Made by a program: the position numbers and the translations under genes. A DNA stretch of 64,000 nucleotides from Flavobacterium gelidilacus DSM 15343 (GTDB lineage: Bacteria > Bacteroidota > Bacteroidia > Flavobacteriales > Flavobacteriaceae): assembly GCF_000422685.1 (NCBI RefSeq), contig NZ_KE383903.1:77402-141401 (forward strand), written 5' to 3'. Positions within the stretch are counted from its first letter, which is position 1. The number at the start of each line of letters is the position of its first letter. Below the pieces are notes generated by a model. It saw only the letters and a program-made list of their open reading frames with translations, was not told the origin of the DNA and ran no database searches. Shown in pieces: positions 27,027 to 35,770 of the stretch.

Positions 27027-27500
27027 ATGAAGAAATTATTATTTATTTTTATTTTTATACCTTTTTTTGGATTTAGTCAGATTGAAGAAAAGAAGGATTC
27101 TATAGAGATTGAAGTAAAAGATATTGAAGATTTTGACAGTGATGACAAAGAATTGAAGGTAGTTTATATTGAAAATATTCCTCTTTTCCCTGGCTGTGAA
27201 GAAGTTGAAAAAAGCAATCAAATTGATTGTTTCAATAAAAAACTTTCTGAACACATTGCTAAAAATTTTAAGTACCCTAAAAAAGCAATTAGAAAAAATA
27301 TTTCGGGAAGAGTATTTGTGAAATTTGTTATAAACAAACAAGGTGAGATTGAAAATATTCAAGCCAATGGACCTCACTCTCTTTTAGAAGACGAAGCTTT
27401 TAGAATTATAAAACTTCTACCAAAAATGAAGCCTGGAACACAAAGAGGTAAATCTGTTGGAGTAAGTTATGCAATTCCTATAAATTTTAATCTAAACTAA
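27027..27500 (+). CDS. Periplasmic TonB C-terminal-domain protein
   Basis: 157 residues from the ATG at 27027. A frame extension upstream overlaps the 3' end of thyA and lacks a signal sequence, so I use the later start. A signal peptide (MKKLLFIFIFIPFFGFSQ) precedes an acidic linker and a TonB C-terminal domain at about 75-157: HIAKNFKYPKKAIRKNISG, VFVKFVINKQGEIENI and YAIPINFNL. The motif IPLFPGCEEVE is common in such flavobacterial proteins. It has no membrane anchor if the signal is cleaved, so it is not a classical TonB. It sits 2 bp before folA. Confidence 0.82.
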   Translation: MKKLLFIFIFIPFFGFSQIEEKKDSIEIEVKDIEDFDSDDKELKVVYIENIPLFPGCEEVEKSNQIDCFNKKLSEHIAKNFKYPKKAIRKNISGRVFVKFVINKQGEIENIQANGPHSLLEDEAFRIIKLLPKMKPGTQRGKSVGVSYAIPINFNLN

Positions 27501-27502
27501 TT

Positions 27503-27988
27503 ATGCTAACACTAATCGCAGCAGCTTCAGAAAACAATGCCCTCGGAAAAGATAATGATTTAGTTTGGCATTTGCCAGATGATTTCAAACGTTTTAAAGC
27601 TTTAACTTCTGGTCATTATATAGTGATGGGAAGAAAAACATTCGAAAGTTTCCCAAAACCTTTACCAAATAGAACTCACGTAATCATTACAAGGCAAAAA
27701 GATTATGAAGTCCCAGAAGGTTGTATTGTGGTAAATAGTTTAACAAAAGCTATTGAAATCTCTCCAGAAAACGAAGAAATTTTTATAATTGGTGGTGGAC
27801 AAATTTACAAGCAATCTATTGAAATAGCTGATAAAATTGAATTAACAAGAGTTCATACAACTGTTGAAGCTGATACCTATTTTCCTGAAATTGATGAAAC
27901 TATTTGGGAAATCATTCAATCTGAACATCATCCAAAAGATGAAAAACATGAATATGATTTTACTTATTTAACGTTTGTTAAAAGATAG
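27503..27988 (+). CDS. folA: Dihydrofolate reductase
   Basis: A 161-residue FolA that reduces dihydrofolate to tetrahydrofolate with NADPH. Signatures are MLTLIAAASENNALGKDNDL, WHLPDDFKRFKALTSGHYIV, MGRKTFESFPKPLPNRTHVI and IFIIGGGQIYKQ. It is paired with thyA upstream. The 3' side runs into a REP-like palindromic region. Confidence 0.97.
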   Translation: MLTLIAAASENNALGKDNDLVWHLPDDFKRFKALTSGHYIVMGRKTFESFPKPLPNRTHVIITRQKDYEVPEGCIVVNSLTKAIEISPENEEIFIIGGGQIYKQSIEIADKIELTRVHTTVEADTYFPEIDETIWEIIQSEHHPKDEKHEYDFTYLTFVKR

Positions 27989-28113
27989 CACTTCGACAAG
28001 CTCAGTATGGTATATTATTAAACAATTGACTAATGGTAAATATAAAAATTAGTCATAAGCATTTAATTAGTAACAATTGAAACACGAAGTGTCAGTCTAA
28101 GCCTGTCAAAGAT
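27988..28113. repeat. REP-like nested inverted repeats between folA and ubiE
   Basis: A left arm CACTTCGACAAGCTCAGTAT (27989-28008) faces an imperfect inverse arm AGTGTCAGTCTAAGCCTGTC with AAAG following (28088-28110). Inside are further inverted pairs: CAATTGACTAAT against ATTAGTAACAATTG, and GACTAAT against ATTAGTC. Repeats reading TTCGACAAGCTCAG are familiar from intergenic regions of Flavobacteriia. The element could fold into a long branched RNA or act as a terminator for folA. Confidence 0.6.
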
Positions 28114-28218
28114 TTTTATAGAAATCTACCCAAATTTAATTTGTACAAGTTCGTGAAATTTGTATCTTTTTTATAACTTGTTTGATAGGAAATTCGTGTC
28201 TTTTTTAATTATAAATCG

Positions 28219-28226
28219 TACTTTTG
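28219..28226 (+). promoter_or_regulatory. -7 promoter element of ubiE
   Basis: TACTTTTG, a full match to TAnnTTTG, 18 bp before the ubiE ATG. The -33 TTG is not at the usual distance. Confidence 0.55.
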
Positions 28227-28244
28227 CAGTCCAATAAAAACAAA

Positions 28245-28976
28245 ATGGCAGAAAATATAAAACCATACAAAGATTCTGAATTAGGTAAAAAAGAGCAAGT
28301 TGCCCAAATGTTTGACAATATTTCGGGAAATTATGATGGCTTAAATCGCGTAATTTCATTTGGAATTGATGTAAAATGGCGAAAAAAAGTATTGCAATTA
28401 GTTTCCGCTAAAAACCCAAAAACAGTTTTAGATATTGCAACTGGCACTGGTGATTTAGCCATCTTAATGACTAACACTTCTGCCGAAGAAATTATTGGTT
28501 TGGATATTTCTGCCGGAATGCTAGAAGTAGGTATAAAGAAAATTGCAGAAAAAAAACTAGATTCAAAAATTCAAATGGTTTTGGGTGATAGTGAAAATAT
28601 TCCTTATCCTGATAATTATTTTGATGCCATAACGGTTGCTTTTGGTGTTAGAAATTTTGAAACATTAGAAAAAGGATTATCCGAAATTCTTCGTGTCTTA
28701 AAGCCAAACGGCATTTTTGTAATTTTAGAAACTTCTGTTCCAATAAAATTCCCTTACAAACAAGGGTATGCTTTTCATTCAAAATATATTTTACCTTTGG
28801 TCGGAAAATTGTTTTCTAAAGACAAAGCTGCTTATAGTTATTTGTCAGATTCTGCTAATGAATTTCCTTTTGGTGAAGCTTTAAACAATATTTTACGAAA
28901 AATTGGGTTTATAGATGTACAGCATCTTCCTCAAACTTTTGGAGTTGCTACAATTTATCATGCATCAAAGAAGTAA
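28245..28976 (+). CDS. ubiE: Demethylmenaquinone methyltransferase
   Basis: 243 residues from the ATG at 28245. A TTG at 28224 falls inside the -7 promoter element and is rejected. This is a class I SAM methyltransferase: VAQMFDNISGNYDGLNRVIS, then the SAM loop VLDIATGTGDLAI, and FDAITVAFGVRNFETLEKGL, the UbiE/MenG signature. It makes menaquinone from demethylmenaquinone in the last step of the pathway. porT follows after 9 bp. Confidence 0.95.
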   Translation: MAENIKPYKDSELGKKEQVAQMFDNISGNYDGLNRVISFGIDVKWRKKVLQLVSAKNPKTVLDIATGTGDLAILMTNTSAEEIIGLDISAGMLEVGIKKIAEKKLDSKIQMVLGDSENIPYPDNYFDAITVAFGVRNFETLEKGLSEILRVLKPNGIFVILETSVPIKFPYKQGYAFHSKYILPLVGKLFSKDKAAYSYLSDSANEFPFGEALNNILRKIGFIDVQHLPQTFGVATIYHASKK

Positions 28977-28985
28977 TTGCTAAAA

Positions 28986-29675
28986 ATGAAAAAACTTTTT
29001 ATAATCTGTTTTGCGTTATTTACGCTCTCTAGCCAGGCACAATTTGGAAAAGATCCTATAATTAATTTGGAGAATTTTCAAAAAAGCAGAGTGCATTGGG
29101 GGTTTTATCTAGGTTTTAATTTCTATGACTTTCAATTTGATTATAAATCTGTTACGAAAGATTTAGAAGTGCAAAACACTACAGGTTTCAACGTAGGTTT
29201 AATAGGTAATTTAAGACTTCACGAAAATATCGACTTGCGTTTTGAACCTGGTTTATATTATACGCAAAGAAATTTAATTTATCCTGATATTGTTGATCCA
29301 GTAGACCGTTTTAGAGAAGTCACTTCTACTTACATCCATTTTCCTGTATTGTTAAAATTTTCTTCTAAACGATTTGGAAACGTTAGACCTTATCTTGTTG
29401 GTGGTGTTTCTAGAAGTTTAAATTTGAGTAGTTATGAGGATTCACCAGATGATAATGAATCTGCTGTTTTTAGAATGAAAAAATGGACAAACAATTATGA
29501 ATTAGGTTTTGGAGTAGATTTATACTTGGAATATTTCATCTTTTCACCTTCAATTAGAGGTGTTTTTAGCATGAACGATGAATTAGTTAGAGACAAAAAC
29601 CCAAATAGTCAATGGACATCTAACATTGATGCTATGCGAACAAGAGGCGTTTTCTTAAACTTTGCTTTTCACTAA
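28986..29675 (+). CDS. porT: PorT, type IX secretion system outer-membrane barrel protein
   Basis: 229 residues from the ATG at 28986. A signal peptide (MKKLFIICFALFTLSSQAQ) is followed by an eight-strand-type outer-membrane barrel (PorT family). Recognisable parts are VHWGFYLGFNFYDFQFDYKS and LRLHENIDLRFEPGLYYTQR. PorT (SprT) is needed for type IX secretion and gliding in Bacteroidetes. Its position directly after ubiE is the usual flavobacterial arrangement. The 3' end overlaps the converging TrmH-family gene by 4 bp. Confidence 0.85.
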   Translation: MKKLFIICFALFTLSSQAQFGKDPIINLENFQKSRVHWGFYLGFNFYDFQFDYKSVTKDLEVQNTTGFNVGLIGNLRLHENIDLRFEPGLYYTQRNLIYPDIVDPVDRFREVTSTYIHFPVLLKFSSKRFGNVRPYLVGGVSRSLNLSSYEDSPDDNESAVFRMKKWTNNYELGFGVDLYLEYFIFSPSIRGVFSMNDELVRDKNPNSQWTSNIDAMRTRGVFLNFAFH

Positions 29676-30403
29676 GAATTTCTACAGAATTCACTTAACA
29701 CAACGGCTGTTGCTGTTGCTACATTTAGACTTTCTGTTTGTTGCAAGGTTCCAAAACGTGGAATAGTAATTTTATGAGTAATTAGTTTTTGAATTTCTGG
29801 ACTAATTCCGTTAGATTCATTTCCTAAAACAATAATACTTGGTTGCATTAATTTTTCAGTATAAATATTTTTTCCTTCTAAAAGGGTTCCATAAACCGGA
29901 ACTTTTGCAGAAAGCAATTCTTTTTTCAAATCGCAATACATCACATTTACTCTAGCAATTGATCCCATTGTAGATTGAATAACTTTTGGATTAAAAACAT
30001 CAACTGTTGCTTCACTACAAATTATATTCTGAACACCAAACCAATCGGCTAATCTAATAATCGTTCCCATATTTCCCGGATCGCGAATATCATCTAAAGC
30101 TATTTGTAAGGTATTTGAATAGTCAACTTGAACTTTTTCTGGAATAATAAAAACCGCTAAACATTCGTTTGGAGTAACAAGAGCGCTAATACTTTTTAAG
30201 TCAGTTTCCGAAATGAAATTTAATTTAGTTTTTTCAACATTTGGGAATAATTCTTGTGTTGTAAATAATTCAACCAATTCATAATTGGAATTGAGTAATT
30301 CTTGAATTACTTTTACACCTTCAGCAATGAATAATTGATACAGTTTTCTGTATTTTTTTTGTTGAAGACTCTTTATTAGTTTAATTTGATTTTTACTAAT
30401 CAT
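29672..30403 (-). CDS. TrmH/SpoU-family RNA 2'-O-methyltransferase
   Basis: A 243-residue SPOUT methyltransferase. The N-terminal ~90 residues look like the substrate-binding L30e-type domain (RKLYQLFIAEGVKVIQELL). The knotted catalytic domain follows: LDDIRDPGNMGTIIRLADWF (motif 1, Asn and Arg), IIVLGNESNGISPEI (motif 2) and IPRFGTLQQTESLNVATATA (motif 3). It methylates ribose in rRNA or tRNA; the target cannot be told from sequence alone. It converges on porT and is divergent from tamL, with a 36-bp shared upstream region. Confidence 0.92.
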   Translation of the reverse strand: MISKNQIKLIKSLQQKKYRKLYQLFIAEGVKVIQELLNSNYELVELFTTQELFPNVEKTKLNFISETDLKSISALVTPNECLAVFIIPEKVQVDYSNTLQIALDDIRDPGNMGTIIRLADWFGVQNIICSEATVDVFNPKVIQSTMGSIARVNVMYCDLKKELLSAKVPVYGTLLEGKNIYTEKLMQPSIIVLGNESNGISPEIQKLITHKITIPRFGTLQQTESLNVATATAVVLSEFCRNS

Positions 30404-30420
30404 AAAAAGAAGTATTTTTG
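30386..30420 (+). promoter_or_regulatory. Promoter of the TamL-like gene
   Basis: TATTTTTG (30413-30420) matches TAnnTTTG, with TTG at 30386-30388, spacer 24 bp. The -7 element ends 19 bp before the TTG start, so the leader is very short. The promoter overlaps the 5' end of the divergent TrmH-family gene. Confidence 0.55.
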
Positions 30421-30439
30421 AACCAATATATACTGAAAG

Positions 30440-32989
30440 TTGAAATATAATTCATCAAAAATAACACTATTAATTGTAATAACTGCAATTATATATTCTT
30501 GTTCTCCTCTAAAAAGAGTACCTGATGACGAAATGTTATTGGTAAAAAATGAAATCGTAGTTGACAATCAAAAAGTTACTAATGACAGTATTCAGGTTTT
30601 GTTGTATCAAAAACCAAATTCGAGTTTTTTTAAAATTCCAATTCGTCTTTACTTATATCATTTAAGCAAAAAAGATGCAGATTCGTCTTATGTTGCGTGG
30701 TTGAATAAAAAACCAAATAGAAAAGAGAATCTAATTAAACTTCTTTCAGAAAAACAGGTCAACCGTTTAGGAGAGTCATTTCTTGTAAAAGGCTATAGTA
30801 ATTTCTTCAAAAAAATTGGCGAAACTCCAGTCATTATTGATGAAAATAAAATCGAAAAATCGAAAAAAAGATTAAACGGTTATTATAAAAACATTGGTTA
30901 TTTCGACAATCAAGTAAAAGCAGAAATCGATTCCGTTGGAAAAAAACAAGGAAAAGTAGTTTATACTTTAGTAAAAAACGAGCCTTATATTATCGATTCA
31001 ATCGCTTCAATTATTGAAACAAAAGTAATTGATAGCATGTATCAATCTATTAAAAAAGACTCACATTTAAAATTAAATAAAAAATATATCGTTACAGATT
31101 TTGAAAATGAAAGAAAAAGAATAACCACTCATTTTAGAAATAATGGTGCTTATTATTTTCAAGAAAACGACATTAATTATAACGTTTATCAAGATACCAT
31201 TACAAAAAAATTAGCTGTAGATCTAAAAATTAACGATAGAGACATAACTGTTGATGAACAAAATTTTCAAATACCACATAAAATTTACAAAATTGAAAAA
31301 GTAAATGTCTATTTAGATAATGATGCTATCAAAAACAAATCAAAAATAACGGATAGTATTACCTATAAAAATTATACTCTTTATGGTTCTAAAAAAATAA
31401 AATACAGGCCAAAAGCAATAACAAATGCTATTTTTGTCAATAAAGGTGATTACTACAGTGATATTTCTCGTTTTCAAACGGCACGTTCATTAAGCAGCTT
31501 AAACACATTCAATTATCCAAATATTGATTATAAAGAAAACAAAGACAGTACAGCATTAGTTACAAGTATTAATTTATCTCCTGTTAAAAAATATAATTTT
31601 AATGCTAGTGGTGATTTTATCCATTCTAACATTCAAGATTTTGGAATTGCAGGAAATTTATCTGTAACCTTTAGAAATGTTTTTAGAGGTGCTGAGTTAT
31701 TACAAGTTTCAACAAGAGGAAACATCGGTTCATCAAAAGATTTAGCAAATCCAAATGGAGTATTTTTTAACTTATCTGAATATGGAGCAGATGCCAAATT
31801 AACTTTTCCAAGAATATTTTTCTTGTTTCCAACTTCAAAACTGATTAGGAAAGAAATGTTACCTACAACAAATCTTTCCGTGGGTTTATTTAGACAAACT
31901 AACATTGGTTTAGATAAAGAAAATTTTTCAGGAATCATAGACTATAATTGGATCAGGAAAGTCAAGAATGTTTCTAAATTTGAGTTATTGAACCTTCAAT
32001 ATGTTAGAAACTTAAATATTGGCAACTACTTTACTGTGTATGGTTCATCTTATGACGATTTAAACGATATAGCTTTAGTTTATAACGAGAATATAAATTA
32101 TGAGAATGAAAATGGTGATGGAAACTTATCTCCCCAAGGAGCTGTTTCTTTTATTGATGATGTAATTAATGGAAACACTTCTTTAACTTCAAATAATGAT
32201 GCTTTTCAAACCGTAAGAAGTATTGGAGAAAGAAGACAACGTTTAATTGAAAATTATCTAATAGCTGCATCAAGTTTTACTTTTTCAACAACAAACAAAA
32301 GCGACATTTATGATTATAATTTTTATAATTTAAAGGTAAAATTAGAGTCAGCAGGTAATGTGCTTTCTCTTTTATCAAATGTAGTTGACCAGCCTTATAG
32401 TGATAACGGAAATAAAACCATGTTTGGTGTTGAATATGCTCAATATATCAAAGGAGATTTTGAATATATCAAACACTGGGATTTAGGAAGAAAAAGAAGT
32501 TATGCCATGAGAGGTTTTGTCGGCTTAGCCGTTCCTTACGGAAATTCTAATTCTATACCTTTTTCAAAAAGTTACTTTTCTGGAGGTTCAAATGACAATA
32601 GAGGTTGGCAACCTTATGCCCTTGGGCCAGGTTCAAGTGGTGGAATAAATGATTTTAATGAAGCTAACTTTAAAATGGCTTTTAATGCGGAATATCGTTT
32701 CCCGTTTTTTGGACAATTATATGGTGCCTTTTTTGCTGATGCCGGAAATATTTGGAATGTCTTTGACAATGTAGAAGACAAATCTTACACCTTTAACGGA
32801 ATCTCTTCTTTAAAAGACATTGCACTAGGAACAGGAATAGGATTTCGCTACGATTTTAGCTTTTTTGTGTTCCGTTTAGATTTTGGGTATAAAACCTACA
32901 ATCCAGGAAGAATAGAGAATGAAAGATGGTTTAGAGACCTTAACTTTAGTAAAACTGTTCTAAATTTTGGAATAAATTACCCATTCTAA
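30440..32989 (+). CDS. tamL: TamL-like outer-membrane lipoprotein, BamA/Omp85 superfamily
   Basis: An 849-residue protein starting with TTG. The signal ends in the lipobox IIYSC, followed by SPLKRVPDDEMLL. POTRA-like segments fill about 25-370. A 16-strand Omp85-type barrel covers the C-terminal half, with GSNDNRGWQPYALGPGSSGG, ALGTGIGFRYDFSFFVFRLDFGYK (split: GTGIGFRYDFSFFVFRLDFG) and a terminal aromatic INYPF. A lipidated BamA homologue is the TamL pattern of Bacteroidetes, thought to work with TamB in envelope maintenance. No other start codon lies close enough to give a signal peptide, so TTG is accepted. Confidence 0.85.
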   Translation: MKYNSSKITLLIVITAIIYSCSPLKRVPDDEMLLVKNEIVVDNQKVTNDSIQVLLYQKPNSSFFKIPIRLYLYHLSKKDADSSYVAWLNKKPNRKENLIKLLSEKQVNRLGESFLVKGYSNFFKKIGETPVIIDENKIEKSKKRLNGYYKNIGYFDNQVKAEIDSVGKKQGKVVYTLVKNEPYIIDSIASIIETKVIDSMYQSIKKDSHLKLNKKYIVTDFENERKRITTHFRNNGAYYFQENDINYNVYQDTITKKLAVDLKINDRDITVDEQNFQIPHKIYKIEKVNVYLDNDAIKNKSKITDSITYKNYTLYGSKKIKYRPKAITNAIFVNKGDYYSDISRFQTARSLSSLNTFNYPNIDYKENKDSTALVTSINLSPVKKYNFNASGDFIHSNIQDFGIAGNLSVTFRNVFRGAELLQVSTRGNIGSSKDLANPNGVFFNLSEYGADAKLTFPRIFFLFPTSKLIRKEMLPTTNLSVGLFRQTNIGLDKENFSGIIDYNWIRKVKNVSKFELLNLQYVRNLNIGNYFTVYGSSYDDLNDIALVYNENINYENENGDGNLSPQGAVSFIDDVINGNTSLTSNNDAFQTVRSIGERRQRLIENYLIAASSFTFSTTNKSDIYDYNFYNLKVKLESAGNVLSLLSNVVDQPYSDNGNKTMFGVEYAQYIKGDFEYIKHWDLGRKRSYAMRGFVGLAVPYGNSNSIPFSKSYFSGGSNDNRGWQPYALGPGSSGGINDFNEANFKMAFNAEYRFPFFGQLYGAFFADAGNIWNVFDNVEDKSYTFNGISSLKDIALGTGIGFRYDFSFFVFRLDFGYKTYNPGRIENERWFRDLNFSKTVLNFGINYPF

Positions 32990-33002
32990 TTTTTAAAATA
33001 CT

Positions 33003-33010
33003 TATTTTTG
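33003..33010 (+). promoter_or_regulatory. -7 promoter element of fbaA
   Basis: TATTTTTG matches TAnnTTTG, 25 bp before the ATG. No TTG at standard spacing is seen. Confidence 0.45.
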
Positions 33011-33035
33011 TCAAACTAATTAAAACAATAAAACT

Positions 33036-34103
33036 ATGGCTCACAATATTAAACCTGGTGTTGCAACAGGCGACGAAGTACAAAATATTTTTAATTACGC
33101 AAAAGAAAAAGGCTTTGCTTTACCTGCGGTAAACGTTGTAAGTTCAAGTACAGTTAACGCTGTTATGGAAACTGCTGCTAAATTAAATGCCCCAGTTATT
33201 ATTCAATTTTCAAATGGTGGTGCACAGTTTAATGCTGGAAAAGGGCTTTCAAATGCAACTGAAAAAGCTGCTATTTTAGGTGGAATCGCTGGAGCAAAAC
33301 ACGTTCATACATTAGCTGAAGCTTATGGTGCAACTGTAATTCTTCACACGGATCATTGTGCAAAAAAATTATTACCTTGGATTGATGGTTTACTAGATGC
33401 TTCTGAAAAACATTTTGCAGAAACAGGAAAACCTCTATATAGTTCTCATATGATAGATTTATCAGAAGAACCAATTGAAGAAAACATTGAAATTTGTAAA
33501 ACGTACTTAGCTCGTATGAGTAAAATGGGTATGACTTTAGAAATTGAGTTAGGTATCACAGGTGGAGAAGAAGACGGTGTTGATAACTCAGATGTTGACA
33601 GCTCAAAATTATACACACAGCCAGAAGAAGTAGCTTATGCTTATGAAGAATTATTAAAAATTAGTCCTCGTTTTACTATTGCTGCAGCTTTTGGAAATGT
33701 TCATGGTGTTTACAAACCAGGAAACGTAAAGTTAACTCCAAAAATCTTGAAAAACTCTCAAGAATACATTGAAAAGAATTACAACACAGGTTCAAACCCT
33801 ATTGACTTTGTTTTTCATGGTGGAAGTGGTTCTACAGTGGAAGAAATTAGAGAAGCAATTGGTTATGGTGTAATTAAAATGAATATCGATACTGATTTAC
33901 AATTCGCTTACACAGAAGGTGTTCGTGATTACATGACTTCAAATATCGAATATTTAAAAACACAAATTGGAAATCCTGAAGGAAGTGATGTTCCTAACAA
34001 AAAATATTATGACCCAAGAAAATGGGTTCGTGAAAGTGAACTTACTTTTATCAAAAGATTAGAACAAGCTTTTACAGATTTAAACAACGTTAATACTTTA
34101 TAG
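33036..34103 (+). CDS. fbaA: Class II fructose-bisphosphate aldolase
   Basis: A 355-residue zinc-dependent aldolase that splits fructose-1,6-bisphosphate in glycolysis and makes it in gluconeogenesis. Metal and substrate motifs are VILHTDHCAKKLLPWIDG (Asp and His ligands), AAAFGNVHGVYKPGNVKL (His), FVFHGGSGSTVEEI (His and phosphate loop) and IKMNIDTDLQFAYTEGVR. Length and motifs match the class IIA (E. coli FbaA) type. accD lies 48 bp downstream. Confidence 0.96.
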   Translation: MAHNIKPGVATGDEVQNIFNYAKEKGFALPAVNVVSSSTVNAVMETAAKLNAPVIIQFSNGGAQFNAGKGLSNATEKAAILGGIAGAKHVHTLAEAYGATVILHTDHCAKKLLPWIDGLLDASEKHFAETGKPLYSSHMIDLSEEPIEENIEICKTYLARMSKMGMTLEIELGITGGEEDGVDNSDVDSSKLYTQPEEVAYAYEELLKISPRFTIAAAFGNVHGVYKPGNVKLTPKILKNSQEYIEKNYNTGSNPIDFVFHGGSGSTVEEIREAIGYGVIKMNIDTDLQFAYTEGVRDYMTSNIEYLKTQIGNPEGSDVPNKKYYDPRKWVRESELTFIKRLEQAFTDLNNVNTL

Positions 34104-34151
34104 TATTTTCTCAAACTGATAACTGAACACTGACAACTGAACACTAATAAT

Positions 34152-35006
34152 ATGGCTTGGTTTAAAAGAAAAGAAAAAGGTATAACAACCGCTACAGAAG
34201 ATAAAAAAGATGTCCCAAAAGGTCTATGGTACAAGTCTCCAACAGGAAAAGTTGTTGATACTGAAGAATTAGCAAAAAATCTATGGGTAAGCCCAGAAGA
34301 TGATTTTCATGTAAGAATTGGAAGTAAAGAATATTTCGAAATCCTTTTTGATGAAAATACATTTAAAGAATTAGATGCAAAACTAACCTCTAAAGATCCT
34401 TTGAAATTTGAAGACACTAAGAAATATAGTGATCGTTTAAAAGAAGCTATGAAAAAAACTGAATTGAAAGATGCAGTTAGAACAGCTGTTGGAAAATCAA
34501 AAGGAAATAATGTTGTAGTTTGTTGTATGGATTTTGCCTTTATTGGAGGTTCAATGGGTGCAGTTGTTGGAGAAAAAATTGCTCGTGGAATTGACTATTC
34601 AATTAAACACAAACTACCATTTGTAATGATATCAAAATCTGGTGGTGCACGTATGATGGAAGCTGCTTATTCGTTAATGCAATTGGCAAAAACTTCTGTA
34701 AAATTAGCACAACTAGCCGATAAAAAAATACCATATATTTCTTTATGTACTGATCCAACAACTGGTGGAACAACAGCTTCATATGCAATGTTGGGAGACA
34801 TTAATATTGGTGAACCTGGAGCATTAATTGGCTTTGCTGGACCAAGAATAGTAAAAGATACTACTGGAAAAGATTTGCCGGATGGTTTCCAAACTTCTGA
34901 ATTTTTATTAGAACACGGTTTCTTAGATTTTATAGTTCATAGAAAAGAATTGAAAAATAAAATCAACTTATATATTGATTTAATATTAAATCAAGAAATT
35001 AGATAA
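34152..35006 (+). CDS. accD: Acetyl-CoA carboxylase carboxyltransferase beta subunit
   Basis: A 284-residue AccD that, with AccA, transfers the carboxyl group from biotin to acetyl-CoA for fatty-acid synthesis. The crotonase-type core has [53 protein letters not shown] and IGFAGPRIV. The N-terminal region aligns with the zinc ribbon of E. coli AccD ([20 protein letters not shown], then [14 protein letters not shown]), but none of the four zinc cysteines is present, so it should not bind zinc. A strong terminator follows directly. Confidence 0.95.
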   Translation: MAWFKRKEKGITTATEDKKDVPKGLWYKSPTGKVVDTEELAKNLWVSPEDDFHVRIGSKEYFEILFDENTFKELDAKLTSKDPLKFEDTKKYSDRLKEAMKKTELKDAVRTAVGKSKGNNVVVCCMDFAFIGGSMGAVVGEKIARGIDYSIKHKLPFVMISKSGGARMMEAAYSLMQLAKTSVKLAQLADKKIPYISLCTDPTTGGTTASYAMLGDINIGEPGALIGFAGPRIVKDTTGKDLPDGFQTSEFLLEHGFLDFIVHRKELKNKINLYIDLILNQEIR

Positions 35007-35008
35007 AT

Positions 35009-35044
35009 AAAAAATCCCATTCTTAATCTGAATGGGATTTTTTT
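35009..35044. terminator. Bidirectional terminator after accD
   Basis: AAAAATCCCATTC, a 7-base loop, GAATGGGATTTTT, with an A run before and a T run after. It serves accD and the converging gene at 35082. A near-identical stem occurs at 45714 and 46688. Confidence 0.92.
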
Positions 35045-35081
35045 ATGCTTACTATCTACCTTTTTTTAATAATATTAAGAC

Positions 35082-35720
35082 CTAAAGTTCTTGTTCATGT
35101 ATCCATTTTTTTGTTGGCTCAACCCATTCTTTATAAGGTTTGTATAAAAAACCATGACCCAATTTTTTATCGATTTTTATTTGCTCAAATTTTGTGGTGA
35201 AATTCGATTTGTTTTTCCAATAATCATAATTCTTACCAGCTATAGTATCGGAATCATCATAAAAACATAAAACTTGTCCATGAAATTTCCAATCGTTGTG
35301 TTCTTCTTGATAATCATTATTACCAGCTAAGAAAACATAATTTATAGGATTAATATTTATACTTGAAATATTACTCGCTATAATTGCACCTTTAGAAGCT
35401 CCAATTATAGTTATGTTATTTGATTTAATTCCTAATTTAATTAAACTGTCTATTTCTTTGGAAACTTTATTGGCATATTGTAAATAATCAACATCTTCGG
35501 TTCTAACTTCAGCAATTATTACTGAATTTGTGTCTTTTAGAGCTTCAACTATTTTGTCAAATTCATATTTACCAAATTCTTCACTAACTGCATTTTTACC
35601 TTGAATTTCGATTATCCTTCCATGTAAATAATAAATGTATTTTTTGTCATTCTGTACCTTTGAATTGCATCCGAATAAAAGACTAATCAACGACAATATT
35701 AACAATGATATTATTTTCAT
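35082..35720 (-). CDS. Alpha/beta-hydrolase-like lipoprotein
   Basis: A 212-residue lipoprotein (lipobox SLLFGCNSK). The fold looks like a small alpha/beta hydrolase: YIYYLHGRIIEIQG near the start, the nucleophile elbow IIGASKGAIIAS (GxSxG), an acidic loop FYDDSDTIAG and LGHGFLYKP with a late His. The three could form a Ser-Asp-His triad. The substrate is unknown; serine esterase or peptidase are possible. It stands alone between the accD terminator and the ABC permease gene. Confidence 0.7.
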   Translation of the reverse strand: MKIISLLILSLISLLFGCNSKVQNDKKYIYYLHGRIIEIQGKNAVSEEFGKYEFDKIVEALKDTNSVIIAEVRTEDVDYLQYANKVSKEIDSLIKLGIKSNNITIIGASKGAIIASNISSININPINYVFLAGNNDYQEEHNDWKFHGQVLCFYDDSDTIAGKNYDYWKNKSNFTTKFEQIKIDKKLGHGFLYKPYKEWVEPTKKWIHEQEL

Positions 35721-35770
35721 TTCTGACAGTGTTACTTTAAATTATTAGTACACAATTATTGTTTTTTAAA

